A model generated the notes under the pieces. That model made no database searches. It saw nothing but the letters and a program-made list of their open reading frames with translations, and was not told where the DNA came from. From NCBI RefSeq assembly GCF_000203815.1, contig NW_004457729.1, positions 3,782,674 through 3,846,673 of the forward strand: DNA of 64,000 nucleotides, given 5' to 3'. A program made the position numbers and the translations under genes. Below are positions 23,715-36,789 of the stretch, piece by piece. Position 1 is the stretch's first letter. Every line of letters begins with the position of its first letter. The DNA is from Cavenderia fasciculata (lineage: Eukaryota > Evosea > Eumycetozoa > Acytosteliales > Cavenderiaceae).

Positions 23715-26700
23715 ATGAAAATACAACCTCTATTTGTGGTAGTATTAGGAATCATCACCTATATGATGATAGTGGTACATGGAGGCAAACCACTGCCAAC
23801 ACCCTCTGATATACACGTTGACATGACACTGTCTGCTACATCATCTGTTCTATCATACAACACAACGACAGGATGTTCAATGGCCGGTGTCGTCCTTCAA
23901 GGTGCTTTCAACTCGAATTTCAGTATTACAACTGCCAAAACTTTCCAACCTTCTCCAGTAAGTAAATTATACAACATTCCATTTCTATGATTTATTATTA
24001 TTTACATTTATTTTATTTTAGGTAGCAGGAGGTATGCCAACAGGAGTTTGTCCATCACATCTTGAATACAATGAAAACAGTTGTTGTGATCAAGAACAAT
24101 TTGGTATTTTGAGTGCACAAATGCAAACTGCCAATACTATTTTTGGAAGATGTCCAGCCTGTATGAACAATCTTTGGGATTTGTGGTGTGCTAGTGGATG
24201 TTCACCCTACCAATCACAATTTATGATTGTTGACAAGACAGCCCCCTACATGTACAACCATGTCAACTATACCAAGGTAGCATTTGCCACCTACATTCTC
24301 GACCCAGTCTATGCCGAAGGTATCTACAACTCGTGTCGTGATGTCATTGCCAATGGCAACGTGCCATTTGCCGCACAGTATCCATCGTACCAAACCTTTT
24401 TCAATGACTTTTTCGGAGGCAATAACCCACAATTTGGCATCAACTTTATATTCGATCCCGTCAATGGCTACAGTTCCAACGTTGCCGTTCAAAATTGTTC
24501 CGAGAGTTGTTCTTGTACCAGTTGTCGTGACCTCTGTTCATTCCCTGGTGAATATGGTGATTTTAGAATGATCAATGAATCAATCATTCCAAATACTTAT
24601 TTATTTGATAAACAGTAAGACTGAAACAAAAGAAAAGAAAAAAAAACAAACATATATATATATATATATATATATTAATTCTAATTAATCTACTTTTATT
24701 TTCCATTTTTAGAGTACCAATATTATCAGTTTGGTTATTATTTGGATATTATTTATTCTTGTTGACATTATTCACAACGATTTCGATTTGGTTGATCAGA
24801 AAGATATTACAGAGAAAGAGACGGTATGTGGCTATTGGATTGGTGTTGATTGTTTTCATTTACATTTCGGCTATTTTCTTGCCCGTCATTTCTGGCATCG
24901 TGCCTACGTCATCGGATACTTGTAATTATCAAATGCCACATGGCCAAGATTGGGCATGTGCATTGGTCATTACATCATTCTCGTATTCGTTGGCCGTACT
25001 TGGTTTGATGGCCTTGTCATCGACCGTGCTCTACTTGAAATACCGCTCCGAGCAACAACGCATCCACTACCAAAACCAACTCAACAATCAGATCCCTTCC
25101 AATGGGTCGATCTACTCGTCACGTCTCGGCGACAAAAAGGGTGGATACCCCAGCCCATTGTTGACGTCGCAAGAGTCGCGTTTCAAGGATATTGGCATGG
25201 ACGACCCATCACTTGTGCAAAAGGCATTCTTTTTGCTCGGTCGTCTCGTGTCTAGATACCCGCTCGTCACCATTGCAGCCTGTCTGGTGTTTACCGGTGT
25301 CTGCTCGATTGGTATCCGCTTTCTTGTCATCGAAGAGGATCCCGTCAAACTGTGGGTCAGTCCCACCAGCAGATCAGCCGTTGAAAAGGAGTACTTTGAC
25401 AGCAACTTTGGTGCATTCTATCGTATTGAACAACTCATCCTTACACCGGTCGACCCCAACGTCACGATTGTCGGTAACAACCAGACCCTGATTGCCGAGC
25501 TTGCGCGACTCGAGATCCAACTCATGAACCTGTCGGCAGTCTATGAAAACGAGACATTAGTGTTGAGCGACCTCTGCTTCCAACCCACTCACAGAGGTTG
25601 TCTCGTCGAGTCAATCACTGGTATCTGGCAGCGTAACCTCGCGTTGATTGGACAGTCTTCGTCCGCCTTCCAGACACAGCTCAAGGGCTGTCTTGGCAAC
25701 CCGCTCAACACCAACTGTATGGACGCTGTAGGTACGCCCGTCAACCCGTCGGTCGTGCTTGGTGGATGGTCTGGTTTGCCTGCCGACGCAGTCAACGCAT
25801 CTGCCTTTGTCACAACCTTCCTCCTCAAGAACCCACCCGAGTTGCTCAACCAGGCCATGGCATGGGAGCAGGTCTGGCTCGACACGGTCCAAGCATACAA
25901 CCGCAACAGCAGCCGTCTTCTCAACGCTGCCTACTCGGCCGAGCGTTCCGTCCAAGACGAACTTTCCCGTGAGAGTGCTGCCGATATTTCAACCATCGTC
26001 ATCTCTTACTCTGTCATGTTTGTCTATGTCTCTATGGCACTTGGCCGTTTCTACCCACGTCCACAACGTTTCCTATCTTATATTATCAACTCTAGATTCT
26101 CTTTGGGTCTCTCTGGTATCTTGGTAGTCGCATCGTCTATCTGTATCGCGGTTGGTCTCTGTTCATTTGGCGGTATCAAGGCAACACTCATCATTTCCGA
26201 GGTCATCCCATTCCTCGTGTTGGCAATTGGTGTCGACAATATCTTTATCCTCGTCAACACGTTTGAGAATCTCTATGTCACTGCCTACGACAGCAATACC
26301 CGGTCGTCTGCCAAACCACCCATTGAATTGACCCTCGCCCGTGCCATGGCCCGTGTCGGTCCCTCCATGGCCCTCGCCTCTCTCTCTGAATCACTCGCCT
26401 TCCTCCTTGGAACCATCACCAAGATGCCTGCCGTCGTCGCATTCTCTGCCTACGCGTCCGTCGCCATTTTATTCGACTTTTTGCTCCAAATCACAGCCTT
26501 TGCCGCATTGCTCGTGCTCGATACCAAGAGATCAGAGTCTCGTCGTATCGACTGTATCCCATGTGTGTCGTTGGATGATGGAGACAATTCCGACGACGAC
26601 GAACCCGAAGTCAACGAGGAAAAGATGCCATTGGCCGCACACGAAGACTACATGTCGACCAACTCATCCTACAACCCCGTCTACAAGAAAAAGGATAGTC

Positions 26701-28097
26701 TTTTAAAGGTCGCCTTTAAAAAGTATTATGCTCCCTTTGTCATGCACCCCATTGTCAAGATTGTCGCCGTCGTCGTCTTTTTGGGCGCCTTCCTCTTGGC
26801 CATCACCCTATCATTTGACCTCCAACTTGGACTTGACCAACGTGTCGCTCTGCCAGGTGACAGCTACCTCCAAGCCTACTTCAGCGAGATGGACGAGTAT
26901 TTAGAGGTCGGACCACCATTCTATATCGTCATTAAGGGTGCCTACAACTACACAGACTTTAACTCACAGAACCTACTCTGTACCATCCAAAATTGTACCG
27001 ACACGTCTGTTGTCAACGTCTACAACAACGCACCGTTTGTGCATCCAGGTGTCAGCTCGTGGCTCGACGATTACATGTCGTGGGCTGCCAACCCATCGTG
27101 CTGCGGTGTCATGCCAGACGGGTCTTCGTGTATCCCCGGTGAGTCGACCAACTGCACCGGCTGCTTTACACTCACCAACGAGGACCGTCCCAACCCACAA
27201 CAATTTGTAAAGTTCCTCCCCACCTTTTTCAACTTTTCAGTCACTCCCGGTGGTTTGTGTCCTGTCACTGGTCTCGCCTATGCATCCGATCTCAATATCC
27301 AAAACGGTTCAACCATCATTGCATCACGTTTCGATGGCTACCATTCCACACTCCGCACACAAAACGATTTTATCAATGCCCTCAAGGCTGCCTATTATTT
27401 GGCCGATCATTTTAGCGATGAATTCTCCATCTTTGTCTACTCTGTCTTTTATGTCTACTTTGAGCAGTATCTTACCATTCAGAGTATCGCTGTCATGGCT
27501 ATTGGTCTCGCTCTTGCCGGTGTCCTAGTCGTCTGTCTCATTCTCCTTGCCAACCCCGTCATCTCACTCCTTGTCGTGCTCTGCGTCGCCATGGTGTCGG
27601 TCGATCTTCTCGGTGTCATGTATCTCTGGAATGTCAACCTCAATGCCGTCTCGGTCGTCAATGTCGTCATGGCCATTGGTATCTCTATTGAATTCTGTGT
27701 CCACGTTGCTCACGCCTTTATCCGTGCCCCCGACACCATGGACAAGTCTGAAAAGGCCAAATACGCCCTCACCGAAGTTGGTAGTTCCATCGTCAGTGGT
27801 ATTTTCATCACTAAATTATTAGGTGTTGTAGTTTTAGGTTTTTCAAAGTAAATATAAACAAAATAGTAGACATTATTGAATGCGTGATGTGATGAATGAT
27901 TATTAATATTTTCTATTTCTATTACTAGTTCTGAAATCTTTAGAGTATATTATTTCCGTATGTATATTTCGATTGTTATACTCGGTGCATTACATGGATT
28001 AGTTTTATTGCCAGTTTTACTTAGTTTCTTTGGATCTGATAAATTCAACTTTTCAAAATGGTGTAAAAAGAATAATCAAGATTCATTGGATGATTAA
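23715..28097 (+). CDS. npc1: Niemann-Pick C1 (NPC1) sterol transporter
   Basis: Exons 23715-23957, 24022-24614, 24713-27847 and 27929-28097 give 1379 residues with consistent phases. NPC1 is a multi-pass protein of late endosomes that takes sterol from NPC2 and passes it to the limiting membrane. A signal peptide (1-23) leads into the Cys-rich sterol-binding N-terminal domain (CPACMNNLWDLWCASGCSPYQSQF). A first membrane helix, the middle luminal domain and a sterol-sensing domain (about 738-900, with SEVIPFLVLAIGVDNIFILV) follow. After a second luminal domain with paired Cys, a final block of helices runs through exon 4 (SEIFRVYYFRMY...LPVLLSFFG). It ends in LDD rather than a recognisable dileucine signal. 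The first 80 or so residues match the family poorly. Exon 3 has a very GC-rich centre and AT-rich edges. Confidence 0.93.
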
Positions 28098-28215
28098 ACC
28101 ATTAATTAATAATAATAATAACATTACCTACAACAACAACATAAATTAGTTTGATCAACCAAGTCGGTTGAAAATTATACATATTTCTCCTCTATTCAAT
28201 AAATAATTAATAATA

Positions 28216-28247
<32 letters not shown>

Positions 28248-28462
28248 CATCGAAACTGTAACCGACAATTAAGTTGACCAGTGGTTTGTTTGGATAATAA
28301 TAATAATTGGTAGATGAAAAATGGTTGGATAGGAAATATCCTATCTTGAATATTTTCGAGATCTTCAAAAAAATATAACTACTCAAGCGAGCTGAACGTT
28401 TAAACATCAGATCCAATTAATACTAAATATTAATTGGGATGCATTTCCATATGAATCCAATT

Positions 28463-28494
28463 CAATTCAAAGTATCCTACTTACTTTGAAGTTG
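28463..28494. repeat. Inverted repeat (hairpin-forming)
   Basis: A 9-bp perfect stem (TTCAAAGTA with TACTTTGAA) around a 7-nt loop extends to about 12 bp with one bulged base. Confidence 0.8.
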
Positions 28495-31400
28495 ACGAAA
28501 CTAGGACCCAAACCAGTTTAACCAGGTCAGAGAAAAGAATCATTATGATGTTCAATCCCCAATAGGGTTAGAAATATACTATTCAGTCGGTTGATCAGAT
28601 CCAATAGGATATTACTTTCTTTGACCACGGCTATTGTTGAATTGAATCTTTGCTTGCATTAATCACCCATGCCAATTATTGTTAACAACTGCACCTTGAA
28701 TTCAAGGATCTTATTAATCCGCCACAATTATTAATAGATTAATTTAAACAGTCCGTAGAAGAGGATCTTTCATCTAGGCTCTGATCCACACAAGAATCAA
28801 TCAAAAAAAATAGGGGCTTGTTTGCGTTTTGGGGGTGACCTTCCGCGACGAATTTCGAAAACTCGGTTCCTGAGAATAAGTTCGATCAGATGTGAAAACA
28901 AACCAAACCAGAGGAACGTTAAATTTAGAATCAACTCATTCTCAAGCTTTAAGATGGATCTGGCCTTGATATGGTTCTTTTTTTCTTTCGCTTTCTCCTT
29001 CTTCCTTTTACTATGTTTGATGATCGATCTGAGGGAGGGGGCGGGAGAGGGTCAGGGTACGGTATATACTACTCGACTACTGTGCATAAGCTCTCATATT
29101 AGATGAGATCATTGTAATCACAGATCTCATTGTTTTGTCTAGAGCCCACAACCAACAACTAGTCATTGATACGACATTGATGACGAAATGTAGCTCCTGT
29201 GCTGTACACGAGTTCAAGAACTCAGATCAACGCAAACGACCCACCAGAACTATCTTGCCCAATTTTAGCGAAATTCAATCAATTCGAGTTTGGCCCAACA
29301 ACACTGCCGAGTCATGAGGAAACTATTTAAAGGTCAACTCAATTGTTAGATGAATCTCCTCACGAGAATCCCGCCGCCCCAAACCAATTACAATTATAAC
29401 TAGGTCTCTTGTATTATTAAGGCTCATATTTAGAGCACTCTTTTTGACTGACCAACCCTTTTCAGCCTCGCCCTCTCAGGTAAGCTCGCATCTTTTCTTT
29501 ATCTTTGCAACACACCCACCCGCCCCGCGCGCGCCCTCGAGTGTGCGACCAGTGGCGTGGTGCTGGTCTTTCTAAAACATCTTTATTATTTAATATATTT
29601 ATGTTAAATCTAAAAAATCAAACAATGACTCGGTCGACCTAATTACCCATTCCATTTTCAATCACCATCCATCATCTTCACAACACAAATCATTACTATA
29701 TTACAATTATAACATCCACAATACACATTTTTTAATTATCTCTCTCCTCCATCAATCAAATTCAAACATATATATTAAATATACATATATTTCCTTTTCC
29801 TTTTTCAATTATCTCTTTTTTTCCCTTGCCATCCCCCCAATCGAACAGTTATTCTTTTTCTTTTTCTTTTTCTACCAATCTATAATACTCTTTATTAAAA
29901 GTTATAGTTTCCTCTTTTCCTCGCTCATCACTGAATCGCTTCATCAATCTTGCAAATCCAATCTTTTTAAAAAAATCCATTTTTAAAATCTTCCTGACAA
30001 TTTCTAAAACCATAGTTTTTACGGTTTTTTTTCTCAAAAAAGGTAAATCTAAAAATATGCATTCCCCACTCTACTCTGCGCTGTTACCCAGTTTTAGTTT
30101 TTTTTGTTACTTTTTTAATTTTTTCCTCATACTCTAGCCATCACTCACTACAGATTCTCTTTGATCATGGTTAAATAGCGCATGCTTGATAAACTGTGGT
30201 GTCTTCAAATCCCTTTTTTTGTTTCTTTGTTTTTATTTTCTGTGTTTATTGTTTGTCCAATCATTGTCTCTCGTTGAACCACACATGTATAAAAGTCGAG
30301 TAGAGTTTTTAAAATATACTACTGACAGAACGTGGCCTAGGGTCATCGTATGTAACCCCTTGCGCAAACGCGTTTAACATGTTTAATCCATGACGGTCTT
30401 CACAGAATACAATCGCGGAAGTGGGCCAGCGCTGCAAAGACACTATTTTTTCGTTTTTCAAGATCACCGTTTCTGCACACCCCTGCCTCTCTGTGTCGCT
30501 GAACCGTAGCACTAGACCATCATCACGATCGTCATAGACTGATGAACCCATGCAAAGGGAACAGGCCCTTCATGACTCGGTTAAATTCTACCGAGTCTTT
30601 ATCCTAGGGGGTACTACACATACAGAGGGCAAGAGGTTCGATTATTTTGTACTTGTTCTTTTTAGATGATGTGACGCGGTCATAGTGGAATATCTCTGTG
30701 TTGGTTGACCTTTTCTCAACCCTTCAACCTCCAGCCACCACCGTCGTAGTTCATAAAGACATTTAAACTCCAACCTGCCTCAAGCTTCATTCCTCCCCCC
30801 CTATTGTTTACCCTTCTCTTCACCATTTTATTTTCATATTATCTGTCTCCTCCTTTTCTTTGTCTTTTGATCTTTTTTTTTTATTTATTTATTTATTTAT
30901 TTATCATTTTATATTTGTATCATTATCACCATCTTATCTCAACATCAACAACACAAGTTACCAGTAGTAATATTGTATCATTATTCAGCATATCAACAAC
31001 AATCTCACTAGACTAAATAATATCTATCATCCCTCACATTGTGTAGCTTTAATACCACACAGTTCCCCCATCATTCATTTATTTCACATCATTATTGACC
31101 AGGACAAAGGACAGGAGGATCTAGAATCAACCAACACCAACACCAACCAACTGTTAAAAGATTAAAAGGTAATAGTTTTGTTTTACCATAAAAGTATACC
31201 CACTCCAAAACACACATCTCAATCACACCATACCCTTACCCATACCACCTACATACTTGCATACATTATACCTATCAATTTGATCAATTTCCTTTTGTTT
31301 GCATATTTGGTAAAAGATGGAATTAATTAATTTGTCCATTTGCCAACCATCTTTTTATTCCAACCTATCTTTTTTTTGATAAAATTTTATCAAATCCATC

Positions 31401-32469
31401 CAAAAACTTGCACATTTTGTAATTTATCTCCAGAGATCTCTTGCAAGATCTTTTCCAACGTCGTTCACTCCCAAAACGATGTTGTCTCTCGAGCGCTATC
31501 TATACATGTATAATATTATGTTTCCATCACAACTCGTAGTATGCTCAATGTTTTATGGCTCTCGAGACATGCGCTTGTCTCGTTGCACCCCCCTTTTTTT
31601 TATGTATTTTTAGCCCCAACATGTCCATTTTGATTGAACCCTCGTCGAACCCTATTTTTTACCTCAACGACCCCATCTAGATACCCTCGTCTCTTGTCTT
31701 TGTTGTCTCTTGTCCCTTTCTCTCTTTTCTTTGCAACTTTTCAGACCAACTTTTCTTTTAATTATACCCTTTTATAAAAGAAAGACGAGTGACACACACG
31801 ATTCATTCCACCACAACCATTCATCATTTTACTTTATTAAATAGAAGATTTAATATATCTTTATACTTATTTATTTATCAATTAACCTTATTTATTTACT
31901 TATTTATTTATTTATTCAAAGTTTTTTTAAAAATTACTTAATTTAGAAATTCAAATTCAAAATTAATTTTCAAAAAAATAACGAACTACTACCACTACTA
32001 TAGTATACTCTACCTAGGCTCTATCCAATAATAATTGTAAGATTCAACAAACCTATTTTTACCTTCTTCTTCAGTTTCGTTGTTTTTTCGTTTTAAAAGT
32101 ATCTTGAAAAAAACCCGCCCAACTCTCTGTATCTTTAATTTTGCTTTGTAGTTTTTTGTCGTTTGCCAATCTCGATTTCATTGTCGATCAAAACATCGAT
32201 CCACCTTTTTCTCTCGACTCTTGTCTTCTTGATATTATCGACCACCACAACAACAACAACAAACAGTCAAAAACAACAACAACAGTCCCAACATGAACGG
32301 TCGATCAATTACCAACGGCTTTCACCGAAATGCTGAATTGAACCATGGACTTTTCAACTGTTTGTTAACCAGACTACTGATCATGTTATCGACATCAGAT
32401 CATCGGGCAACAATCGCAGAAATTAAACAACTTTAAAGCCCGCAAACCAAACAACAACAACATAGATCA

Positions 32470-32509
<40 letters not shown>

Positions 32510-33519
32510 TTGTATGGCACGGTTCAATCGAATGGAAGGGACGAGCCCTTTCATTTTATCGATGCTCCTCCCATGTCTAAAAATACTTTTTTGCAATGTT
32601 GTTCATCATCCATCATCATCATTCATGTTTACCCTACCAATCTTCCAAAGGTATGAAATTATTTCGTTGATTTTGTCTGTTGCATTTCATCGTATCGCAC
32701 AATTACCAATCGTTTCCCACCTTGACAATCGTACCGCTAGCGAGCCGTTTAAGATCCCCATTTTTCACAGACAGATGGGAAGACGGCCTTACGATCAGCA
32801 CCACACCTACACACACACACCACACAGGGCGTCCTCTGTTTGAAACAAAGATTTATTTAATATCATTTCATTTGTTTCGATAATAATAATAATAATTATA
32901 TTCCATTCCAACAACCTGCTTTGCTTGCTAAAACATTTTAAACAACGCTCCAATTATTCTATTATCTCTTGTTTTAAATATAGTTGTTTTTTGGTCCACC
33001 ACCCACGAATTACATTCATCAAATATCTATCTTTCTGTTTTTGTAAATAATATTATTCGATCATTTAATATAATATAAATATAGAGTAAATATAAATAGA
33101 ATAGAGTAAGCATTAATAATAGCATCACCAATCATTGATCAATCTTTTTGTTGTCCCCAAAAAAAACTATATTGTTGTTTTATATTTATAACTCTATCTA
33201 TCTATGGATCGATAGAGTCCAGCGCTGACCAACAAACTACTACTTTTATAAACAAAAGGCGGAGCAAAGGTTAAAATAAGGTCAAGAGATTAGGGGAAGA
33301 TGACAATCTCAACATGTATCTCTGTCAAAAGACGAAAAGGCATCTGGCCCCATTTCCGCGGCGATTGGACCGTGTCTAGCACCTTTGAGGCTATTTCCGC
33401 AATTTAATTTTTTTTTTTTTTGATCAGATATTTTCAAGACTGAGGCTGATCATTGTCATTGGTCAAACCTTCGTCTCTCTAATATGAAACTTTCATTTCA
33501 TTGTTAGAGCCCACACCAG

Positions 33520-33581
33520 CCAACTCAACTGTTTAAACCTCCGCACCCCCAACCCATCCATCCAACTCAACTGTTTAAACC
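33520..33581. repeat. Pair of exact 20-nt direct repeats
   Basis: CCAACTCAACTGTTTAAACC occurs at 33520-33539 and again at 33562-33581, each ending in a GTTTAAAC palindrome. It may be a protein-binding site or the trace of a slippage duplication. Confidence 0.85.
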
Positions 33582-34874
33582 AACCACTACCCCCACCCCG
33601 CTCTCTCACACACGATTGTTTGTCTGTCAGTGTGTGTTGTGTGTGGTCTTTACCTTTTGTAACGACCGTCATCTACGAAGTTTGATTTAACCCACCGACA
33701 CTATGAAAACGGTGTTTTCGGTGGTTATATACCATGTGAATCATTGTAACAGACGATATTGTATCAAGATGGATGGCAGCGGCACTAGTCACACACACAG
33801 ACACAGACATCAGAGGGATTAGGAGTCAGCATCACAAGTCATCTGACAAAGGGTCTCTCTATCTGTCCAAACCATGAGTGAGTGCGTCATTAAACAACTA
33901 CTCTCTCTATGTGTGCGTGTTGTACTGTTACCAAACTCCTTTGGACAAATAGAGTCGTCTGACGGTTTCAAATGGAATATCTCTATTTGATTGGTTTTGG
34001 AAGGGTGTCTCTAGTGTACACACACACAGAGAGAAATATTAACCGTTCGCAACAACGAATCTGTTTAAACATTCAAGAAATCATTCATTTTCTTTTCATT
34101 TTCATTTTGTATTTCTTCAATATATTTGTTTCATTCATTTCAGTGTTTTGTTTGTACCACTATTGCATTATTATTTATTCTATCATCATCAAAACTTTGG
34201 ACACAAAATATCTTATCTAATTTTGCTGCAAAACCATCTCACCATCGCATCGTTTGTTGGCACCTCCATCTTAAGACTCATCCCCACACAGCCCCCATTC
34301 AATCAATTGATATTAATCGCACTACACATATAAGACATAGATATCTATCTTTTCAGACCAGTCCCCTCCCCCACTAACTAATACTGAAATATCTTCTTTC
34401 TCTATTGTACCATTGCACAACCCTTAAAAATCCTAATCCAATTTTAGCTTCTATACAAATCTATATATCAGGTTCTCATCTCCGCTCAAGGTTTTTTTTT
34501 TTCCTCTCATCTCAAAAACACAATCTGCCATTTTATACCAATCAAATTTCAGGAACCTAATTTAGCTTCCTCAATAATAATAATAATAACATAACTTCAT
34601 CGTCATCAGAACAACAACCATCATTTCATTCATCAACAACTATTTCCTTTTCATCTTTTTCTTCCTTTTCTTTTAATTAAATCATCATCATTATATATAT
34701 CTATATTATCTTTTTCAAAACCTACTACCATATATTTATAGTTTGGTTTTATAATTTGTTATCTATATATAAACGCATCCATACCCTATATACATCCATA
34801 CATACATACACATATCCAATATATATATTATCCAATTTTTCAACCAAAGTACTACTACTACAACTATTAAAAAG

Positions 34875-36789
34875 ATGGGATCTGCAACATCTGAAGATTT
34901 TACTGAAGTAGATGAATGCAATGTTTTTGTTAAATATCTACCATGCGAATATACTGAAAAGGGTAAGTAATGCAAAAACCGATCGACATGGCAACTCAAT
35001 GACATCCATCTACTCTGAACTAATCGAGCCCCGATTTCTTTTTTTTTTTTTTTTTTGTTTTTTTTTTCCCCTTTTCTCTCTTCTTTTTATTATTTAGATC
35101 TTTTCAACTTGTTTCTGCCACATGGATCGATCATCAATACCAAAGTGATGGTCAATACCAAGACTGGAAGTAGTCTTGGATATGGATTTGTCAGATTCTC
35201 TGAGCCATCCAATGCCAAGGACGCCGTTGCCAAGATGAACCGTCTCCAAATCGGCTACAAGACCTTGCTTTGCAAGCTTTCCAAGCCATCCCAAGCCCCA
35301 GTCATCAACCCATCCAACATGGTCGAAGACACTGAGCCAAGAGATCCATCGGCATCCATATACGTCCGTGTCTTGTCACCCACCATCACTGACGCACAGC
35401 TCCGTGCCGCCTTTGAACCATTTGGCGATGTCATTGAGAGCCAGGTACTCATCGACCAGGCCTCTGGCAAGTCCAAGCGTTCAGGATACGTCCGTTTTGC
35501 CAATATCACCGAGTCGACCAACGCCATCACCGTCATGAATGGTAGTTATCATTTGGGTGGTGCTCCATTGATTGTCAGATACTCTTCATCAAGTAAATCA
35601 ACCAAGCAAGCTCAACAAGCTCAACAAGCTCAACAAGCTGTCCAACAACAACAACAAGCTGTTCAACAACAACAACAATTACAACTTCAATATTATCAAC
35701 AACAAAAACATTATTCTTCATCCCAACCACTTATCATTCAACAACATGAACGCCAGACATCTCAAGTCGTTCCACCATCACCAAAACATTCACCACCACA
35801 ACAACGTCAGTATATTCTTGACCATCACCATCACCACCATGGTGGAGCTTCTTCTGCTGCCGCTCAACAAGCTCAACAACAACAACAACAACAACAACAA
35901 CAAACCCAACTTGTATATGAACCAAACCACAATCAATCACAACCAACATACGCTTATATATATGCCGCCGATCATCAAGGATATTATCCTGGTGATCATC
36001 TCACATACGCTGCCCCTTTGGGCTACCACCACCCTCACCACCCACATACCATCCACCAATATATTCCAGTGTCGGCATCGGCCGCCTACCATACTAGCTA
36101 CGACTATGGATCGTCGTCGCCATCACCTCCAGGCTCGCCCACCCACTACCCCAACGGCGCCACATACTCTACCGCCCCACCCACCTACTATATTTATTCA
36201 ACCGCCGCACCACCAACCACCTACTACACCTCAGCTAATAACAATACTAATAATACTAATAATAATCATGTTAATTTAAATTCCAGTACTAACCTTTTAA
36301 ATAATCAACATATAAATGTTTCATCCTCTTCGTCATCCATTTCATCCTCTTCATCCACCCCATCATCTCCACCATCACCCTCTATAAATTATGCCGCCTT
36401 TATTGCCTATCCCTCAAGATCAGTTTCTCCCAATCAACCAACTGACTTTGGAATCAAAAACACTCTCATTTGCACATACCGTTATGATATCGAGTTTTCT
36501 GAACTCTATGAAACTTTTTCAAGATTTGGTTCATTAAAAAGTTTAAAGGTAAATATTAAATATAATATTATTTATTTATATTTATTTTATTAACATTTCT
36601 TTTTTTCTTTTTTATTTCTAGATTAATAATAACAAATTAAACAAATTAAAATGTTTTATTACTTTTATAAATGTTGAAAATGCAGTTAATGCTCAGATGA
36701 TATTGGATCGTAGTAGAATTGGAAATCAAAATATTAGAGTTAAATTCCAATCAGACACTTTACCACAATCACATTCTACCACCTTTTAA
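34875..36789 (+). CDS. Three-RRM RNA-binding protein (ELAV/CELF-like)
   Basis: Exons 34875-34962, 35098-36548 and 36622-36789 give 568 residues. The first RRM spans exons 1-2 (RNP2 NVFVKYLP, RNP1 LGYGFVRF). RRM2 follows directly (SIYVRVLS, RSGYVRFA). A long spacer of Gln, His, Pro/Tyr, Asn and Ser runs then leads to RRM3 (about 460-555), split by intron 2 and completed by exon 3. Two close RRMs, a low-complexity linker and a distant third RRM match the Hu/ELAV and CELF layout; such proteins bind U- or GU-rich RNA and control mRNA stability and translation. The Q-rich linker could drive condensates. Intron 1 contains long T runs. No localisation signal is evident. The 6.8 kb upstream without a gene suggests complex regulation, which is inference. 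Confidence 0.85.

Larger units (their letters stand above)
28098..34874. other. 6.8-kb region without recognisable genes
   Basis: This is far longer than other gaps in the window. I find no ORF with family resemblance, no tRNA and no transposase or reverse transcriptase. Sequence-complex blocks at about 28400-29560 and 30290-30730 alternate with pyrimidine-rich and TTTA-rich DNA. Marks include an imperfect 12-bp hairpin at 28463-28494, a perfect 14-nt palindrome at 28694-28707, a GC-rich CG-alternating spot near 29526-29534, an exact 20-nt direct repeat at 33520-33539 and 33562-33581, and four GTTTAAAC palindromes (28398, 33531, 33573, 34063). TAA repeats lie at 32470-32508. The last part is probably promoter and leader of the RNA-binding gene. 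Confidence 0.6.

Noticed and set aside
28822-29106. 94-codon frame with a hydrophobic centre
   Set aside because: No ATG context or family match. The Phe/Leu run comes from T-rich DNA, and the region is treated as non-coding.
22574-29139. Shared 15-mer TCTCATTGTTTTGTC as a transposon trace
   Set aside because: Too short and low in complexity to support a mobile element on its own.
30640-30670. GGTTCGATTA as a tRNA B box
   Set aside because: No A box at the right distance and no cloverleaf could be drawn.
32514-32843. 109-codon frame
   Set aside because: No recognisable domain; it ends in a CA-repeat translation and is likely chance.
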